NCBI RefSeq assembly: GCF_000213175.1
Contig: NW_009799100.1
Location: forward strand, 3,421,762-3,485,761
Reading direction: 5' to 3'
DNA: 64,000 nucleotides
Origin: Neurospora tetrasperma FGSC 2508
Lineage: Eukaryota > Ascomycota > Sordariomycetes > Sordariales > Sordariaceae
Below, piece by piece: positions 33,894 to 46,397 of the stretch. The position numbers were made by a program, and so were the translations under genes. Positions within the stretch are counted from its first letter, which is position 1; every line of letters starts with the position of its first letter. Under the pieces are notes generated by a model. That model was not told the origin of the DNA, did no database searches, and saw nothing but the letters and a program-made list of their open reading frames with translations.

Positions 33894-35862
33894 GAGTTCT
33901 GTTGCCACCTACCTGATCTCTCTTGTTGTATATGAAAAAGTACACCCTTGTTTTTGTTGTTCATGTCTATGTCTATGCGTGTCTCGGGGCGCGAATTATG
34001 TTTCCACTATACCACTCCTAGTTATTTATGTTACGTTACGTTACTGTTGTCGGCGACGGCGACCGAAGGGGTTTCCAAGTCCCCCTAGCTATATGTTTGT
34101 TATGTCGTAATGGGCTTTTCCTCTCTGTTCTATAAGCGAAGAATAATTGCGTTGAGATAGTTTTGCCATCTACTTGTGCTACACTACCCTTTTTCTAATT
34201 CTTCTAGGGGTCCTGGTTTGCGTTGTTTTGCTTGATGGATTTCCTCTCTGGTCTTCCGTCAACAGGAGGATCAGCTCTCTTCTTATACTCTTCGCTTCCA
34301 CTCCTTTGTCGGGTTCAGGTTGGGAAAGGGGTTTTGATTGGGGCTTGTTTAATACGAAACGGACGGGCGAGTATCTATTGATGATACCCCATTGTAGTAG
34401 CCTTTGCTTCTCACGCTGCGTATTGATAACAGTACACACTGTCATCGATGTATACCTACACCTGGCTTTGGACACGACGGACCAATTCCCAGTAACGTCT
34501 CTTTTGCTTGAGGCAGAATCATATCACCGCTAACACATCCATCCTCTTACTGACTATAAAGAATATAGTCTCGAATATTTCCAAGTGACACCCGTATACG
34601 GTTTGAAGGTGACGGAGTGAGTGTTGAGACAGATGAAGAACTGCATCAGGAAAGACTAAGAGATAGGTCAAATGAAGACATAGACGACGACCATGAGTGG
34701 GGTAAGCAGAGAGATCATTGCATCACGCATCTGAACGAAAACGGGGGGCTTGAATATAAGAAAAGAAAATAAGAAAAAAATAAAAAATAAAAAATAAAAC
34801 ACTCACGTTGGTATTATATCCCAGAACGGGTTGATCTTGGCAAGCAAGATGACGATGATGTCACTTGTTGGGGTGTTGGCAGTGTTGACTTACAACTAGT
34901 ACAAAAAAAATAAAAAAAATAAAAAAATAAACCTCATCTGTTCATGTCAAACCTGGCGGTAGGGGAGAGTACGCGGGAATTAGAGAAAGATCACAGTCAA
35001 CAGCCCGGTTATCACATCATGAAGGGCTCGAAACGGATGAAACGTTGAAAAACATTGCTAAACTCTCAAAGAAAAAAATACCAAGCCTAAAAGTATCCAC
35101 ACACACGACGCATAAGAGGTAACTTCTAAGTCAAGGTCGTCCATTGTTGTAATTGACCAAACCGAAGTAGTGTGTTCGTTCGTTCCATACCAGCCAGGTA
35201 ACGCCGTTCATCACGACTTCCTTCTCTTCTTCCTCCTTATTCCGTCTCTATCCCCTCTCACTCTGACTTCCCTTTGTGTGCTCTCATGTCCTTCCCCTCT
35301 CCCTTCCGTCCAATCCGTGTGATCACCAGGTCTGGAATCTCCTCTTTCAAGACCTAAGCCAAGAACAGCACAGCCCCAAAGACCACCACATCCCGGTCGA
35401 CATCTAGACTAAGAACTGGGTCGAATGGGTGGTACCTAGCGGCGAGGCTCATTTCCGACCACAGAACCATAGATGAGACGCCCCAACAGCATGTGGCCGG
35501 CTGTGCTTTCTTGTTATCTTGTCCGATCGATGTATGCGCGCACACTTATCGAGCTGGGCCGAGCCGAGATGGCTGCACCCTCTCTCTTCCCTTCTTTCTC
35601 GCAACCATCCCCCCTTGTCCATCACGCTTTTCCTGGGATATCTTGCTTCCAAATGAACAACTGATTTCTCTTTCTTTTCCACCCTTTATAACTCCAGCTC
35701 TGCCTTGTTTCGGGGAGATGAAGCTTTGCCTGTTGGCGTTGCAACACACATCAAATCATGCTCCTCCTCTTGGTAAAATTTGCTTCGCCAGACCGTTGCG
35801 CGCCGTCCCCCCCTGTGGCTAAACGAAATAACTCGAATGATAATTGATGAAAAGAAACTTGG
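33894..35862. other. Convergent spacer between the acyl-CoA synthetase and ncs-1
   Basis: This 2.0 kb stretch has A/T-rich runs at 34.76-34.80 and 34.90-34.93 kb, including AAAAAATAAAA repeats. It is long for the space between two convergent genes. Short frames at 34.2-34.5 and 35.35-35.8 kb lack coding bias. No gene was accepted. Confidence 0.45.
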
Positions 35863-37015
35863 TTAGACGAGGCCATCGTACAAGGAGAGGGCGGATACGA
35901 TTGTCTCGTCGCGCTGGCTGCCCTCCTTGAATTCCTTCATGTCGAGGCTGCCGTTTTCGTCCTTGTCCATCATGCGGAAGATCTTGCTGACGCGCTTCTC
36001 GGGAGTATCTTCGTCTTCGGGGAGCTTGACCATTGAGCCGACCTGTTTTGAAGGATCAGAATGTTAGCGTACAAGATTGCGACGACACGGGAAGGGCTGT
36101 AGAGAGATAAGTAGGAAAGGGTAAACGCACCATCTTGTAGATCGCCTCAACGATCTTGAGCATCTCGTCGTAGGTGATCTTGCCATCGCCGTCAATGTCG
36201 TACAGTTGGAAGGCCCAGTCGAGCTTGTCCTCCATCTTGCCGCGGCTCGTGACGCTCAAGGCGCAGATAAACTCCTTGAAGTCGATGGTGCCAGACTTGT
36301 CCGTGTCGAATACGTTAAATACGTAGTCGGCGAATGACGATGGGTCGCCGAAGGGGAAGAACTGTGCGTAGATCTTCTGGAACTCGGCCTTGGTGAGCAT
36401 GCCGGAGGGGCAATCTTTGAGGAAGCCTGTTTGTGAATGAACTTGTTAGAGGCTGTCTATGGAGCGAAAAAAATCGGTTGGTAACGAGGGCGCATAGCGA
36501 GTGCTTGCGATGGGGGGTTGCGCCGCATCAATCAGGGCATGTAATCGTTGGCGGCGGCGACGGTGTTCAAAGGGGCCGTCGGCGATATGAGAAAGGGGAC
36601 GGGGGTAGGTAACACACCCTTATACCATTGCTGCAACTCCTTCTTGTCAAAGTGGGTGGCCTTTTCCAACTCCTCCAGCTTATCACGCTCGAGCTTGCTC
36701 TGCCTGTGTCGGGCGGGGTTCAGTGTCAGCCTCTTCATCTTGCTTTCAGTTTTGGGAGATTGCGCAGAGGAACGACTCCTGCTAAAGAGGCCCATTGTAT
36801 GATATGTAGAATTGGGTGAAGGACAGGGTAGGTCGACGGTAGAGGAGACTTCAGCAAGACGGATCACGGTCCCTCCTCCACTGCTGAGAAACAGGTGTGC
36901 GGTGCGTATTGATGATGATGATGATGGGATGCGGAGAAAGCGGTCGGGTGGTGGGTGCTGATCGGGCAAGAATCGCGGAGATTTCGGGGGACTTGGTCAC
37001 TCACGATTTGCCCAT
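35863..37015 (-). CDS. ncs-1: Neuronal calcium sensor 1 (frequenin) homologue
   Basis: Exons 37005-37015, 36618-36703, 36131-36426 and 35863-36042 encode 190 residues, exactly the size of NCS-1. The first exon carries only ATGGGCAAATC and splices (GTGAGT...CACAG) to give [18 protein letters not shown], with an N-terminal glycine for myristoylation. Later introns begin GTGTGT and GTGCGT. EF-hand 1 is degenerate (KDCPSGML). EF-hands 2-4 look able to bind calcium: [24 protein letters not shown] and [12 protein letters not shown]. By family the protein is a myristoyl-switch calcium sensor that controls phosphatidylinositol 4-kinase and calcium tolerance. A second ATG in intron 1 (36795) reads in frame straight into exon 2 and could give another N-terminus. 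Confidence 0.95.
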
Positions 37016-40000
37016 TTTCGGATAACTCGGTACTATTTAGCAAATGCTGATGTCGTTCACAAGGTGGTCCCACGATGCGGTGGTTCGAGGGAAAGGGGTC
37101 ACTCGGAATGGCGTCGCGTACGGGGTTGGCGCCGAAAGGTCGGAGGAGGGGTTCGGTGACGATCCGTGGGTTTTCTCTCAGGGATACCGTTAACGTTTGT
37201 AATTGACTTGGTCGTAGGTAACGAGACGCTGTGTGAAGGGCAAGACGGTGCTCGAGCGATGGGAGCACGCAGCCTTGTATGGTGGATTTATATTGTCGTC
37301 GGGCGATAGGATAGTTCAAGTAGCAGACTCGGTAAGCGGCAATCAGTGGCCTTGGGGTTGCACCGAAGAGTGAAGAGAAGTAGATAGGAAAAGATGTCGA
37401 GGTGTTGGGTTGTAATGGCAAAAAGAAAAAGAAATGGGATGAGCAGGTCTAGACAGGTATTGGCACCTAGCACAGGAGTGTCAGGGTGCAAGGCGAAAGG
37501 CAGGGCAAAATGCGCGGGAGATCGGAGGTGATGACGGCGGGAGTCTGGCGAGATGGGCAACGTTTGATGCAGTGCCCTGGAGCTGCTGCACTAACTGCAG
37601 CTAACCACTGTAAGTGCCCTGGCCGTTATTAAAATGTGGAACTAGAGTGACTAGCAGGGGACCATATGTTAGCCAGGAGGTAAGGGACACCCGACCGCTC
37701 GAACCTGAACCTGATCCGCCCGCTCGTTTCGTGCGGCGCCTCACCTCGACTCCCTCCCGTCCATCGGTTTGACGCCGGGCCTGGCATGAAGAGGCCAGGC
37801 TGTTTCTGACTCGAGTCCTCTTCCTTTGCTCGAGAAACCTGCCTTGTACCTGCTCGTGCTGCTTGAGTACACTACTGCCGATGAAGCATCATTTTCATGC
37901 GGACTTTTTTCCGAACATCCAGCTTGTTCTCCAGCATGTGTGTTTCAGACTTTACGTGGGGCCCTCACTCCTCTCTCCCAAGGAACTCGGTTGATATTCG
38001 CATCCATTTGCAAAGAGGGGCAACGGGCGGGATTTCTAATAACTGGGACAGGGGCTGCACGGCCAAGGAACAAATTCGATCGGGTTCTGGACGTTTGGGT
38101 GTAGGCAGCGCATGCGCCAGCTATCATGCCAGGTTGGCTGGAAAAACTGCTGCTCTCTGATTTGTCGGGCAGGGAGCCCGAGTGACAAGAAGGGCAGGTC
38201 TCCAGAGCCCGCGCCGGAGGATGAGAGCGCTGGGAGGTAAACGGAGGCCACCATTCAACCAAACCAACATCAATCGGCAGCCCAGATCCGTACGAAGAAG
38301 AGATAGGGGAGGCGACTTCGGAAAAGACATTTTCTGACAAGATATACTTCAGAGAGATTCTAGCGCCGCCATCCGAGCAACATGTACTTCCTTCAGGACC
38401 AAACTCTCGGGCACCCATGCCCGGCGGCAGGCTCATCTCAGTTTTTGGCGTAACAGTGGAAGTTCTCGATATACAAGTAGTTTCCGCTCGATGTCAAACA
38501 GCAAACCTCTTGACACCAAAATGCGCATATTGGACCGCGTCGATGCTCTGTTCATCATGTCTAGCACCACACGTAATCAACGGCCCTGGTACCAACAATT
38601 CTCCTGGGTATTTTGAGGCTCTGTCTGCAACATCCAATCATTATTCGCTCCGAGGAAGCCCAAAGCCCAGAATGAGAAGTCGTTCGCCCCACTCCGTCAT
38701 TAACGGTCGACCACTTGAACACCAATTTTAATAACACCAAAGGTAAAACGAAGTCTATTGTCAACAAACATAATCGGGCCCTTGATATTCTCTCTTTCAA
38801 AACCCTCCACCTGATCGGACCTCCACGGCGGTCTGAGAAAAACAGGTTGTTCTTCAGCTCCTTTGCAACTTTGCGACTTTCCTACTTGGAAGATAGTGCC
38901 GGACTGACGTAGTAAGGAAAGGAGGCAGTGCAAAGCCCGCCAAGACATTGACTGGCTCGTACCGATCCAAACAAATCCACTTGAATCTGTCCTCTCCTCA
39001 GAAGAGACGGGATCTTCCTTCTTGTGGTATGTATGGGGGAAGGCAGACGATTCCGGTCTAAGGAGAAGGAGAAAACTCTGGTGCAACAAAAAGGCGTTCT
39101 GGAAGATCGTGAGAAAGAGAGGGAAAAGATAACCGATGACGGAAGGACTACTAACAAACTCCGATATAGCTCCACTTTTTCTTGTTTCAACACAACAAGC
39201 TTCACTAGTACCTACCTACATACCTCTACCGGCTGTCAATAAACGACGCCAATCTCTATGCCAACAATACTGAAACCCTTTAGTCATTCATAAAACAATC
39301 CAGCAAAACCAGCATTGATTGACAACACATATATAAACTACCGCTCCGACACTATCTGGAGGTAGCCAAGTGGTCGGCCAGACTAGTTTAGTGTCTCTGA
39401 AGCCTCAAAGGCTCAAAGGGGGCAGTGCCATCGTTGCCTGTTTGGTGGAATGCTGTGTATGTGAGGTGAGAGACTCATAGCATGAGCCTGGCAGAGGCGA
39501 AGTGAGCACAAAGGAAGAAAGAGAAACCGGGCCGAGTTTACCATTATGTTGGAGGTTATGAGGTTCGATTTTCCTGTTGGCACATTTGTTCACAAGTTTG
39601 TCCAAAAGGAAAAGCAGAAAGAAAACACATAAGAAACAAAATGATTTTGGAGAGTAAATCAGAGTTGGTATTTCGCCCACTGCATGTTGTGTGAATGAAT
39701 ATGCCGTATGACTATACAGTGGTATAAAGGGGGAAAAAAAAAAAGCGAAAAGAAAAAGGCGTTCTAGCTGTTGCTAAGCCGCATCTGCTTGGGCGAGCAT
39801 TTCCATATATGCATGCACATTGCTGGAGATGGCTCAGTCATTCGAGCATGTACATAGCTCGGCATGTAGCTCAATCATCCGAGCCTCAAGGCGATGCAAT
39901 GACATGCCACCTCTGAAACGAGTTGTTCTGGCTCTTCCGACCATTTTGTTGGACACAGGTATGAACTCTTGCCACTCCCCTGGTCAAGTAAACAAACCCC

Positions 40001-40065
40001 CTTTGACGCCCCCCCCCCCCATGGTTTTTCCCCCCTGAATTAGCAAACCCAAACTTTTCCTTCCT
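37016..40065. other. Long spacer upstream of ncs-1 and downstream of cdc45
   Basis: This 3.0 kb stretch holds the ncs-1 promoter and the cdc45 3' end. A short duplicated phrase, AGTGCCCTGG, occurs near 37571 and 37613. Minus-strand frames at 37.9-38.4 kb and 38.7-39.2 kb are not coding-like. A tRNA-like A-box near 39361 has no partner B-box. No gene was accepted. Confidence 0.45.
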
Positions 40066-42742
40066 TCACCCAATGACAACTTTCATGCTGAGACTTTCCA
40101 AGAAGCCACTAAGATCCTCCTTCTTGACCTCCACGACGCAGTGCTCAAAGCTGTCGATACGCACTCTGGCATTAGTCTCCGCCACCACGTCTTGGAACGC
40201 TGTTCCGAATTTGTTGAGGCCGTAGCCCCTTTCAAGTTCTTGATCAAGCTCGTCCTCATCTTCATCCGACTCGTCATCGTCGTCCGAGTCCGAATCAGAG
40301 AGATCCGAGTCGTCGTCACTATCTTCCTCGTTGTCCTCTTCCTCGTCCTCATCACCGCCGGCGTCGGACTTGGCTTTCTTTTTCTCTTCTTTTTCCTTTC
40401 TCTTGGCCTCCTTCTTCTCGGCCTTGATCTTGTCTTTGATCCTTCTCTGCATCTCCTTGGCATTCGCTTTGGCTTCTTTTTCTTCGGCGCGCTTCTTGGC
40501 CGATTCACGGTCGAGGAACTTGGTGTCTGGCCCACCGCCGCCACCAGTACCGACGACGACATACACTCCGCGCTTGTCATCTAGACTAGCCACTACGAGA
40601 GGTGTACCACGACCGCCATGGGCGAGCTTCCCGCCAGTGGCTTCTTTTTCCTGTTCCGCGAGTGCTTCACCGATCCAGAGGGCTAGCTTGGTCAAGGCGC
40701 CGGGGTGGTTGAAGAGTGTCGCATCTGGTGAGTCCTTGACCACACACATGCGGAATGCGCGCAGATGGGATATTTGTTTCTTCTTCAAAATTGTCGTGCC
40801 AGTAGTGAAGATGGCCTTGTGTAGATACTGCGCCGTGGGAAGGCCAGCCTTAAGGGCCTCGATGTCCTCCAGCGCATCATACGCCTCCCAGAACCTGGGG
40901 ATCCACTCCTCACTTTGGCTCTGGTTGTTGTCTACGTCGAGAAGATCCTGAGATGGACCAGCAGGAAGATCATCAGCACTAGTGGTGTTCTTCCCCACTT
41001 CCAACAGGGCTCCGACTACGACACCGACATCTTGCGCACTCAGGGTTGCCCTCCAACCCCAACTGCGTACAAAGCCCCATCCATCTTTGGCACCTCCGCG
41101 ATCTTTCCCGTCCGTGTCTATTGTCGGAACAAGTTCGTCGAGGTTGTAGAGAGACGCGTATTTTAGTAGTTTGGTGCGAAGTTCGCGCTTCAACATCATG
41201 TCCATGTGGGCATAACTCTGCTTGCACTGCACCAGACTGACACCCATCTTGGCGAGAAGCTTGTGTAATCGCTTCATGCCAGCCTCGCTCCACGTCTTTA
41301 GCCGAGAGAAGAGGTAGGGTGAGTGAAGCATGCTGTCGTATAAACTCCAGTGCCTAATAAGCAGGAACTTGGGCTCCGGCGACAACCTGATACTGGTATC
41401 CTCCGGACTTCGAGCGGTTGTTGGGATGATTCCCGTTGTCTCGGGGAGCACCCGGCCGTTTCCTATCTCTGGTGGGTTGAGACGTCTGACCTCGTCCCGC
41501 AGAAGCTGTCGTATTCTCGCACCACGCATGCCGAGCCAACCGGAAATGCGGGCGTCTGATCTGCGAGCTGCTACCGCAATACCGGCAGATGAGCGGCCAT
41601 ACAGCTCCATCGACGTGACTCCAACGATCGCTAACCATAGCAGGTCGTTGTCTTCACGACCTAGTTCTGACGCAAGGGAGTACATCATGGACGAGATGGG
41701 CTCCGAATATGATGTACCCAGTCGGTAGTACTCGCGCAGAACTCCCTCGTTTTCTCGTCGTAGTCGTAGCAATCTTCGTCGGAGAGTGTTGGCTGAAGGG
41801 CCTCTGGGTGGTTGTGCTGCAGGCGGAGCTTCCAGCGCGTCACTGGAAAATAGGGCATCGTCGCGTAGAGATATGAGACCACGGTGTTGCGGCCGGCGAG
41901 GCGAATCTGGAATTGGACTCGACTGTATCTAGCATGAGAGATGTATTACTACGTAGAAATCGGAACGTACTCACCGAATTGCTTCTTCGTCGCTGTCTAG
42001 GTCGGTCGTCTTCATCATCGTCCTCGTCGAAGTCAGACCAGGATTTCCTCTTTCTACCCGCAACAACTGATGTATCACCAGTGTCTTCCTCGGTCTCGCT
42101 TTCGTCTTCATCACTGTCGCCCAAGTCCCGGCCATCATCTTCGATTTCGGGCATATCCACTAGGGCTAGATACGCATCTCGTTCCTTGGAGAGCTCATCT
42201 TCAATGTCGCCGTCATCCATGACAATGATGCCGCCTTTGCCTGGTTTGTATGCTCGCTCTATCCGGCCGCCATTGACACCAATGGGGGTTCGTGCAGAGA
42301 ATGTCCTGGCCTCTTGCGTCTCTGGTTCGAGGGGAAAGCCGCCGAAAACGTTGCCCAAGTTCCACGGGCGATGGGAGTCGATCACCCACACCTCCACACC
42401 CCCAAAGGTATTTTCTTCGCCCTCGGGTTCAAGTCCGAGAACTGTGCCGAGGTCAACCATACCGCCCACGCCCAAGCATACAACGACTCCTCCAGCACCA
42501 CCACGGGTCTCCATCATGGGGCTGACGAGCTCAGTACCGGCACGTTCGAGGTCGGAGTAGCCAGCGACTGGCTGGATCTTGTGCGGGATATAGTCATGTT
42601 TAAGAAGTTGGGTTAGGATACGGCAGGCACATAGCGCATCGGTTTCGAGGGCGACCAGGATGAGGACAGGCGGCGATAGTGGGTGGCGGGTATTTTGCAA
42701 GTGGAGGTAGAGTTTTGATATAAGCTGCCGAGGGAGATACAT
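40066..42742 (-). CDS. cdc45: DNA replication initiation factor Cdc45
   Basis: Exons 41975-42742 and 40066-41922 with a 52-nt intron (GTGAGT...TACAG) encode 874 residues, longer than the yeast protein (650). The N-terminus MYLPRQLISKLYLHLQNTRH and the DHH-like block VLILVALETDALCACRILTQL fit Cdc45. An acidic linker plus a basic patch RPRQRRRSNS, likely a nuclear signal, follows near residue 250. Core blocks such as RLLRLRRENEGVLREYYRLG and LLWLAIVGVTSMELYGRS are well kept. Residues about 725-822 are a long Lys/Glu helix followed by an Asp/Glu/Ser run, before the conserved YGLNKFGTAFQDV end. Cdc45 joins Mcm2-7 and GINS as the CMG helicase at replication forks. The extra charged region is the main difference from the yeast protein. 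Confidence 0.94.
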
Positions 42743-45700
42743 TGCGAAGGGAGAATCGGTATCGAGGGTGGATCTGCGAGGAAAACCGGCTGGGGATGGA
42801 TTGTCGAGGCGGGGCAGCGAGTCGACGTCGTCGTGGGATATTCGCCGGCGAGGAACACTTGTAATTTACTCGAGGTAACTGACTTGAACTCTGTTCACTG
42901 GGCAGGAAAAAAACCGACGGGGATGCGCGACGCGGCCTGCCCCGCGTTAAGAGCTTCCTGCTATGGACTATGTAGCTTGAAATATACGATGGCAAAGAAA
43001 TACTGGTGTAATGGCGATGCACGTCAGTCGGATAGTGTTGTCGCGGTCGACAATAATTCGTGTGAGGGACGATGGTGTTGATAGGAGTGTTCTTTTGTTG
43101 ATGTTGGCCAGGATCCTTTAATTGACATGGAAGGGCGGCCAACCAGCGCTGCGCTTCGGACGCGCTTCGAGACGCGACTTTGTGAAAGTGGTTTTGTGCC
43201 AGGGCGGGCACAGCGTGCATTACTTACGCTATCAACCACTGCAGTGGACTGCAGGGGCGTCAGCACAAAGCGTGCAGTGAAAGGACGCGGCCAGAGCGAC
43301 CAGTTTGCTTGTACGCAGTACATATGTAGTGGGGCTTTGGGTTTTGGGCAGGCAAGACGGGAGGTACCTAGAGGTAGGTAAGGTATGTACCTAGGTATGT
43401 ATCAATATCAAGAAATGGCGGGGTACAGCGCGAAGTGGAATTGCCCAGGGCAGCTGCTGACAGCCAAGGCCACAGGGGCACCCCGGGGCGGCCATCCCTC
43501 GACCGAAGCACGGGCATTGGTATGTACATACAGTAATAAACTAGGTACATAATACCTAGGCAACCTAAATGCCTGCCCAGAGGACAACGGAACAGCGGCC
43601 AGTTAGGTTCCTGCACGACAGCAATGCGACAGAAGCTTCCACTTCTGCATCTTGTCCAGGTCGAACGTGGAATTTCACGAGAATTCCTGTCGGCGAATGT
43701 CCCTGGATTTTAGTGAACTCTTCAGTTGCCGTGGAATCATCTGAGAACACTGTCACCGTGGGGCTGCCCAACAGCTGGAACTGAACTAATTTATCAACCT
43801 AGGTAACCAGCTGCTCTTTCCACTCCATCTCCTAGCATAGGTGTCCAGGCAGGCATCGATGTCCCACAGAAGGGTCCGCGGTGAAGGAACGGACGGGGCA
43901 TGATTAACTATTCCGAAATTGCAGAGTGCGAGTTGAAGTGCAATAATACAGGAAGGGACCATCTAACGATGTGCTTTCCAATCCTGGATTCCGGATCAGC
44001 GTCTCCGGATTTCCGATTCGACCTATAATCCAGCTTCCATCTTGGGTTCTCTTCTGTTTAGTTTGGTCCCTCTTTTCAGTTGTCAATCCACATTTCCATT
44101 GCTCGGATCACAACACAACAACTGCCGCACACCAGACACCACTCACAACACTGGCCATCCACCACGACACCCACACCACTCCCCGTCTCGTCGGCGACAG
44201 TCTCAATTTCACTCCATCCATGCTACTACAGTAGCCAGCCGGCCTGCCAAGCCAGCCACGACGGCGGCCACTCTTGCGGCCCACGCTTTTCTACGGTCGA
44301 CCTGACCGCTCCTCTGCCTTCACTGACCAAAGCAGGAAGAAGGCTGTTCAGAGGAACTGACTGATGGTTGGACCCAAGAACGAGGTGATCGACACGCTTT
44401 TCAAAACACTTGTGGTTTGTAAGTTGCCCTGGGGTGCGCCTACCGTGTAGTGTATGTAGTACACTAGAGTCAAGCATTTATGGAAGCGACCCGGGGACTT
44501 GGGCAGGTAGCCAGCCAGACCTTGCCAGATATACGCTACTTTTGGACGCGGTAACAATTTGCAGCGTATACCCATAGATCGGCAAGCTGTTTGATGCGAG
44601 GGGAAACGATGGGGCCGAGTACCCATGAGGCCACGGGCTCACCATCATGTTTACTGCGCCATACAAAACCCATCACCTCGTTACTCACTTGGTACTTGAT
44701 ACCCGACGAGCCTGTTGTATTCCCCTCTCTCGCGGTTTTCTCGGTGTACAAAAGTGGTGTATTTGGAGCAGACTTACCATGGCGGAGCTCTTGCCGGTCC
44801 GATTGCTTACAATGGTTCAGGTCGAGGACATGTTCTGTCCCCTCACGAGAAAAAGAAAAGCTGGGTCCCGGGAGTTCGGGTAGCCACCAGAGTGGTCTCC
44901 CAGGACAAGGACAAGGTGGGCAACGGTGGCAGATGTGGACTCGCCCCATCCCCCGATACATATCGTCCATTCCGATCCCTCGCAGATTCCCCAGCAATTC
45001 CCTGCTCCGCCAACTTCCATTTCCGGGCCTGTCGGGCGGCTGAAAGTTTCCGCTCTCATACCAAGATCCGTCACTTTGGGATTTCCCATGGTGCCACATG
45101 GCCAATGGAAAAGGGTTCCTCATGCGGAAAGGACTTATCGTTGCTTGTTCAAACGTGTAAAAACGACATAAGCCAATGGGCCAAGCGGCCTCAGTACATG
45201 TTCGACTGTTTCGGGGACGACATCCTATTCTAGAATCCTGCCCTTGCTCGCTCGTCCATGGGTAGCTCTCGCGAATCCCATGCCAATCTCTACCGGAATG
45301 CCTGCACTCGTACCCGACAGGTCGGTAACAGGCTTGGTCCTGCCTCTGGTGTGTCTGGTTTGCTGGGTGTGGTGTGTGTGTCGGCACGGCTGGGCAGATT
45401 GGCTTCCCTGGCTCCCTGGCCTGCCGCCCGAGACCAGGGGGGTGTCAGACTGGAACTGTCCCAGCACGGTGGGCTCTGTTGCGGCTCCCGCAGCGGTTGT
45501 GGGATGATGGATCCAGAGCTGGGGGAGGGGTTCGTCTGCCGAACTGGCTTGCAAGGTGCTACGCTATGTGTCCTGGCTACGCTGCCGGGACGCTACTGGT
45601 ACGTTTCCGACTTCGAATCTCTGCTTCCACGTAGTACACTACATAAGGCCATAGAGACCTCTTAGCGCGGCAACGCTTCAGCTTTCTTGGTCTTTAGCAC

Positions 45701-46397
45701 GTAGCAGACGGGGCCTGACTGAGACCCGAGTTTGGGCTACTCGGTGCGCTGGTGCTGGAGATGCATAGATGGCGTTTTCTCATATGCATCCGGCCCATGT
45801 CATTAGAGATCCCTTCCCCCTTGATTGGCGCCCCGGTAACTTATCATACCCACTCCGCTCTATACACGCCCCTCATAGCCCAGGTAATTATGGTTTTCTT
45901 TGCGGTGTCTACTGTGTGTATAAGCCCCGAGTATCCACGGCACTCCGCCTTTTGAAGCTCTTCATTGGGACATGTATGTCTCCAATATCAGATATTTTCC
46001 CCCTTCCCCCGCCTGCTTGTCTTTCTCTTCTGCTTGGTCGGGGCTTCTCCGACAAGTCCAAGTGAATGACGAGTCTCTTCCCAGGCTCACCCGAAAGACC
46101 ATAAGCACCCATTGGTAACGTCTTCCTGGAGCTCCAGTTTCGATTTCCTTCTACCTGATCCACCACGATCTCTCCGACAAGGCGTTCCTGTTCCTTATCT
46201 ACAACTTCCCTCGGCCCTTCCAGAACATCAACCACGCAAGCGAATCCAACAGCGAGGTGACATATGCTTTGTCCAAGAAGGTGAGGTGGATCATGCACCT
46301 CCAGCTTCGACACTCGGTACTTACACCTCTCAGAATCGAATCAAACGTCATCCCGGAGAATCGAGAGGAGATCTGTTCTGGACCACTTGACAACGAG
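42743..46397. other. Long divergent spacer between cdc45 and the LaeA-like gene
   Basis: This 3.65 kb stretch has no accepted gene. Between 43361 and 43810 it carries five CCTAGG-type motifs, including a perfect TACCTAGGTA at 43388. A minus-strand frame at 44536-45387 (283 codons, no ATG at its far end) is rich in Trp, His, Cys and Pro and is probably chance. The 5' end of the methyltransferase transcript must lie in its right part. Confidence 0.45.

Noticed and set aside
39361-39440. tRNA-like A-box (TAGCCAAGTGG)
   Set aside because: There is no GGTTCRANNCC B-box at the right distance and the arms do not pair.
44536-45387. 283-codon minus-strand frame between cdc45 and the LaeA-like gene
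   Set aside because: The far end has GTG, not ATG; the translation is Trp/His/Cys/Pro-rich and shows no family or codon bias.
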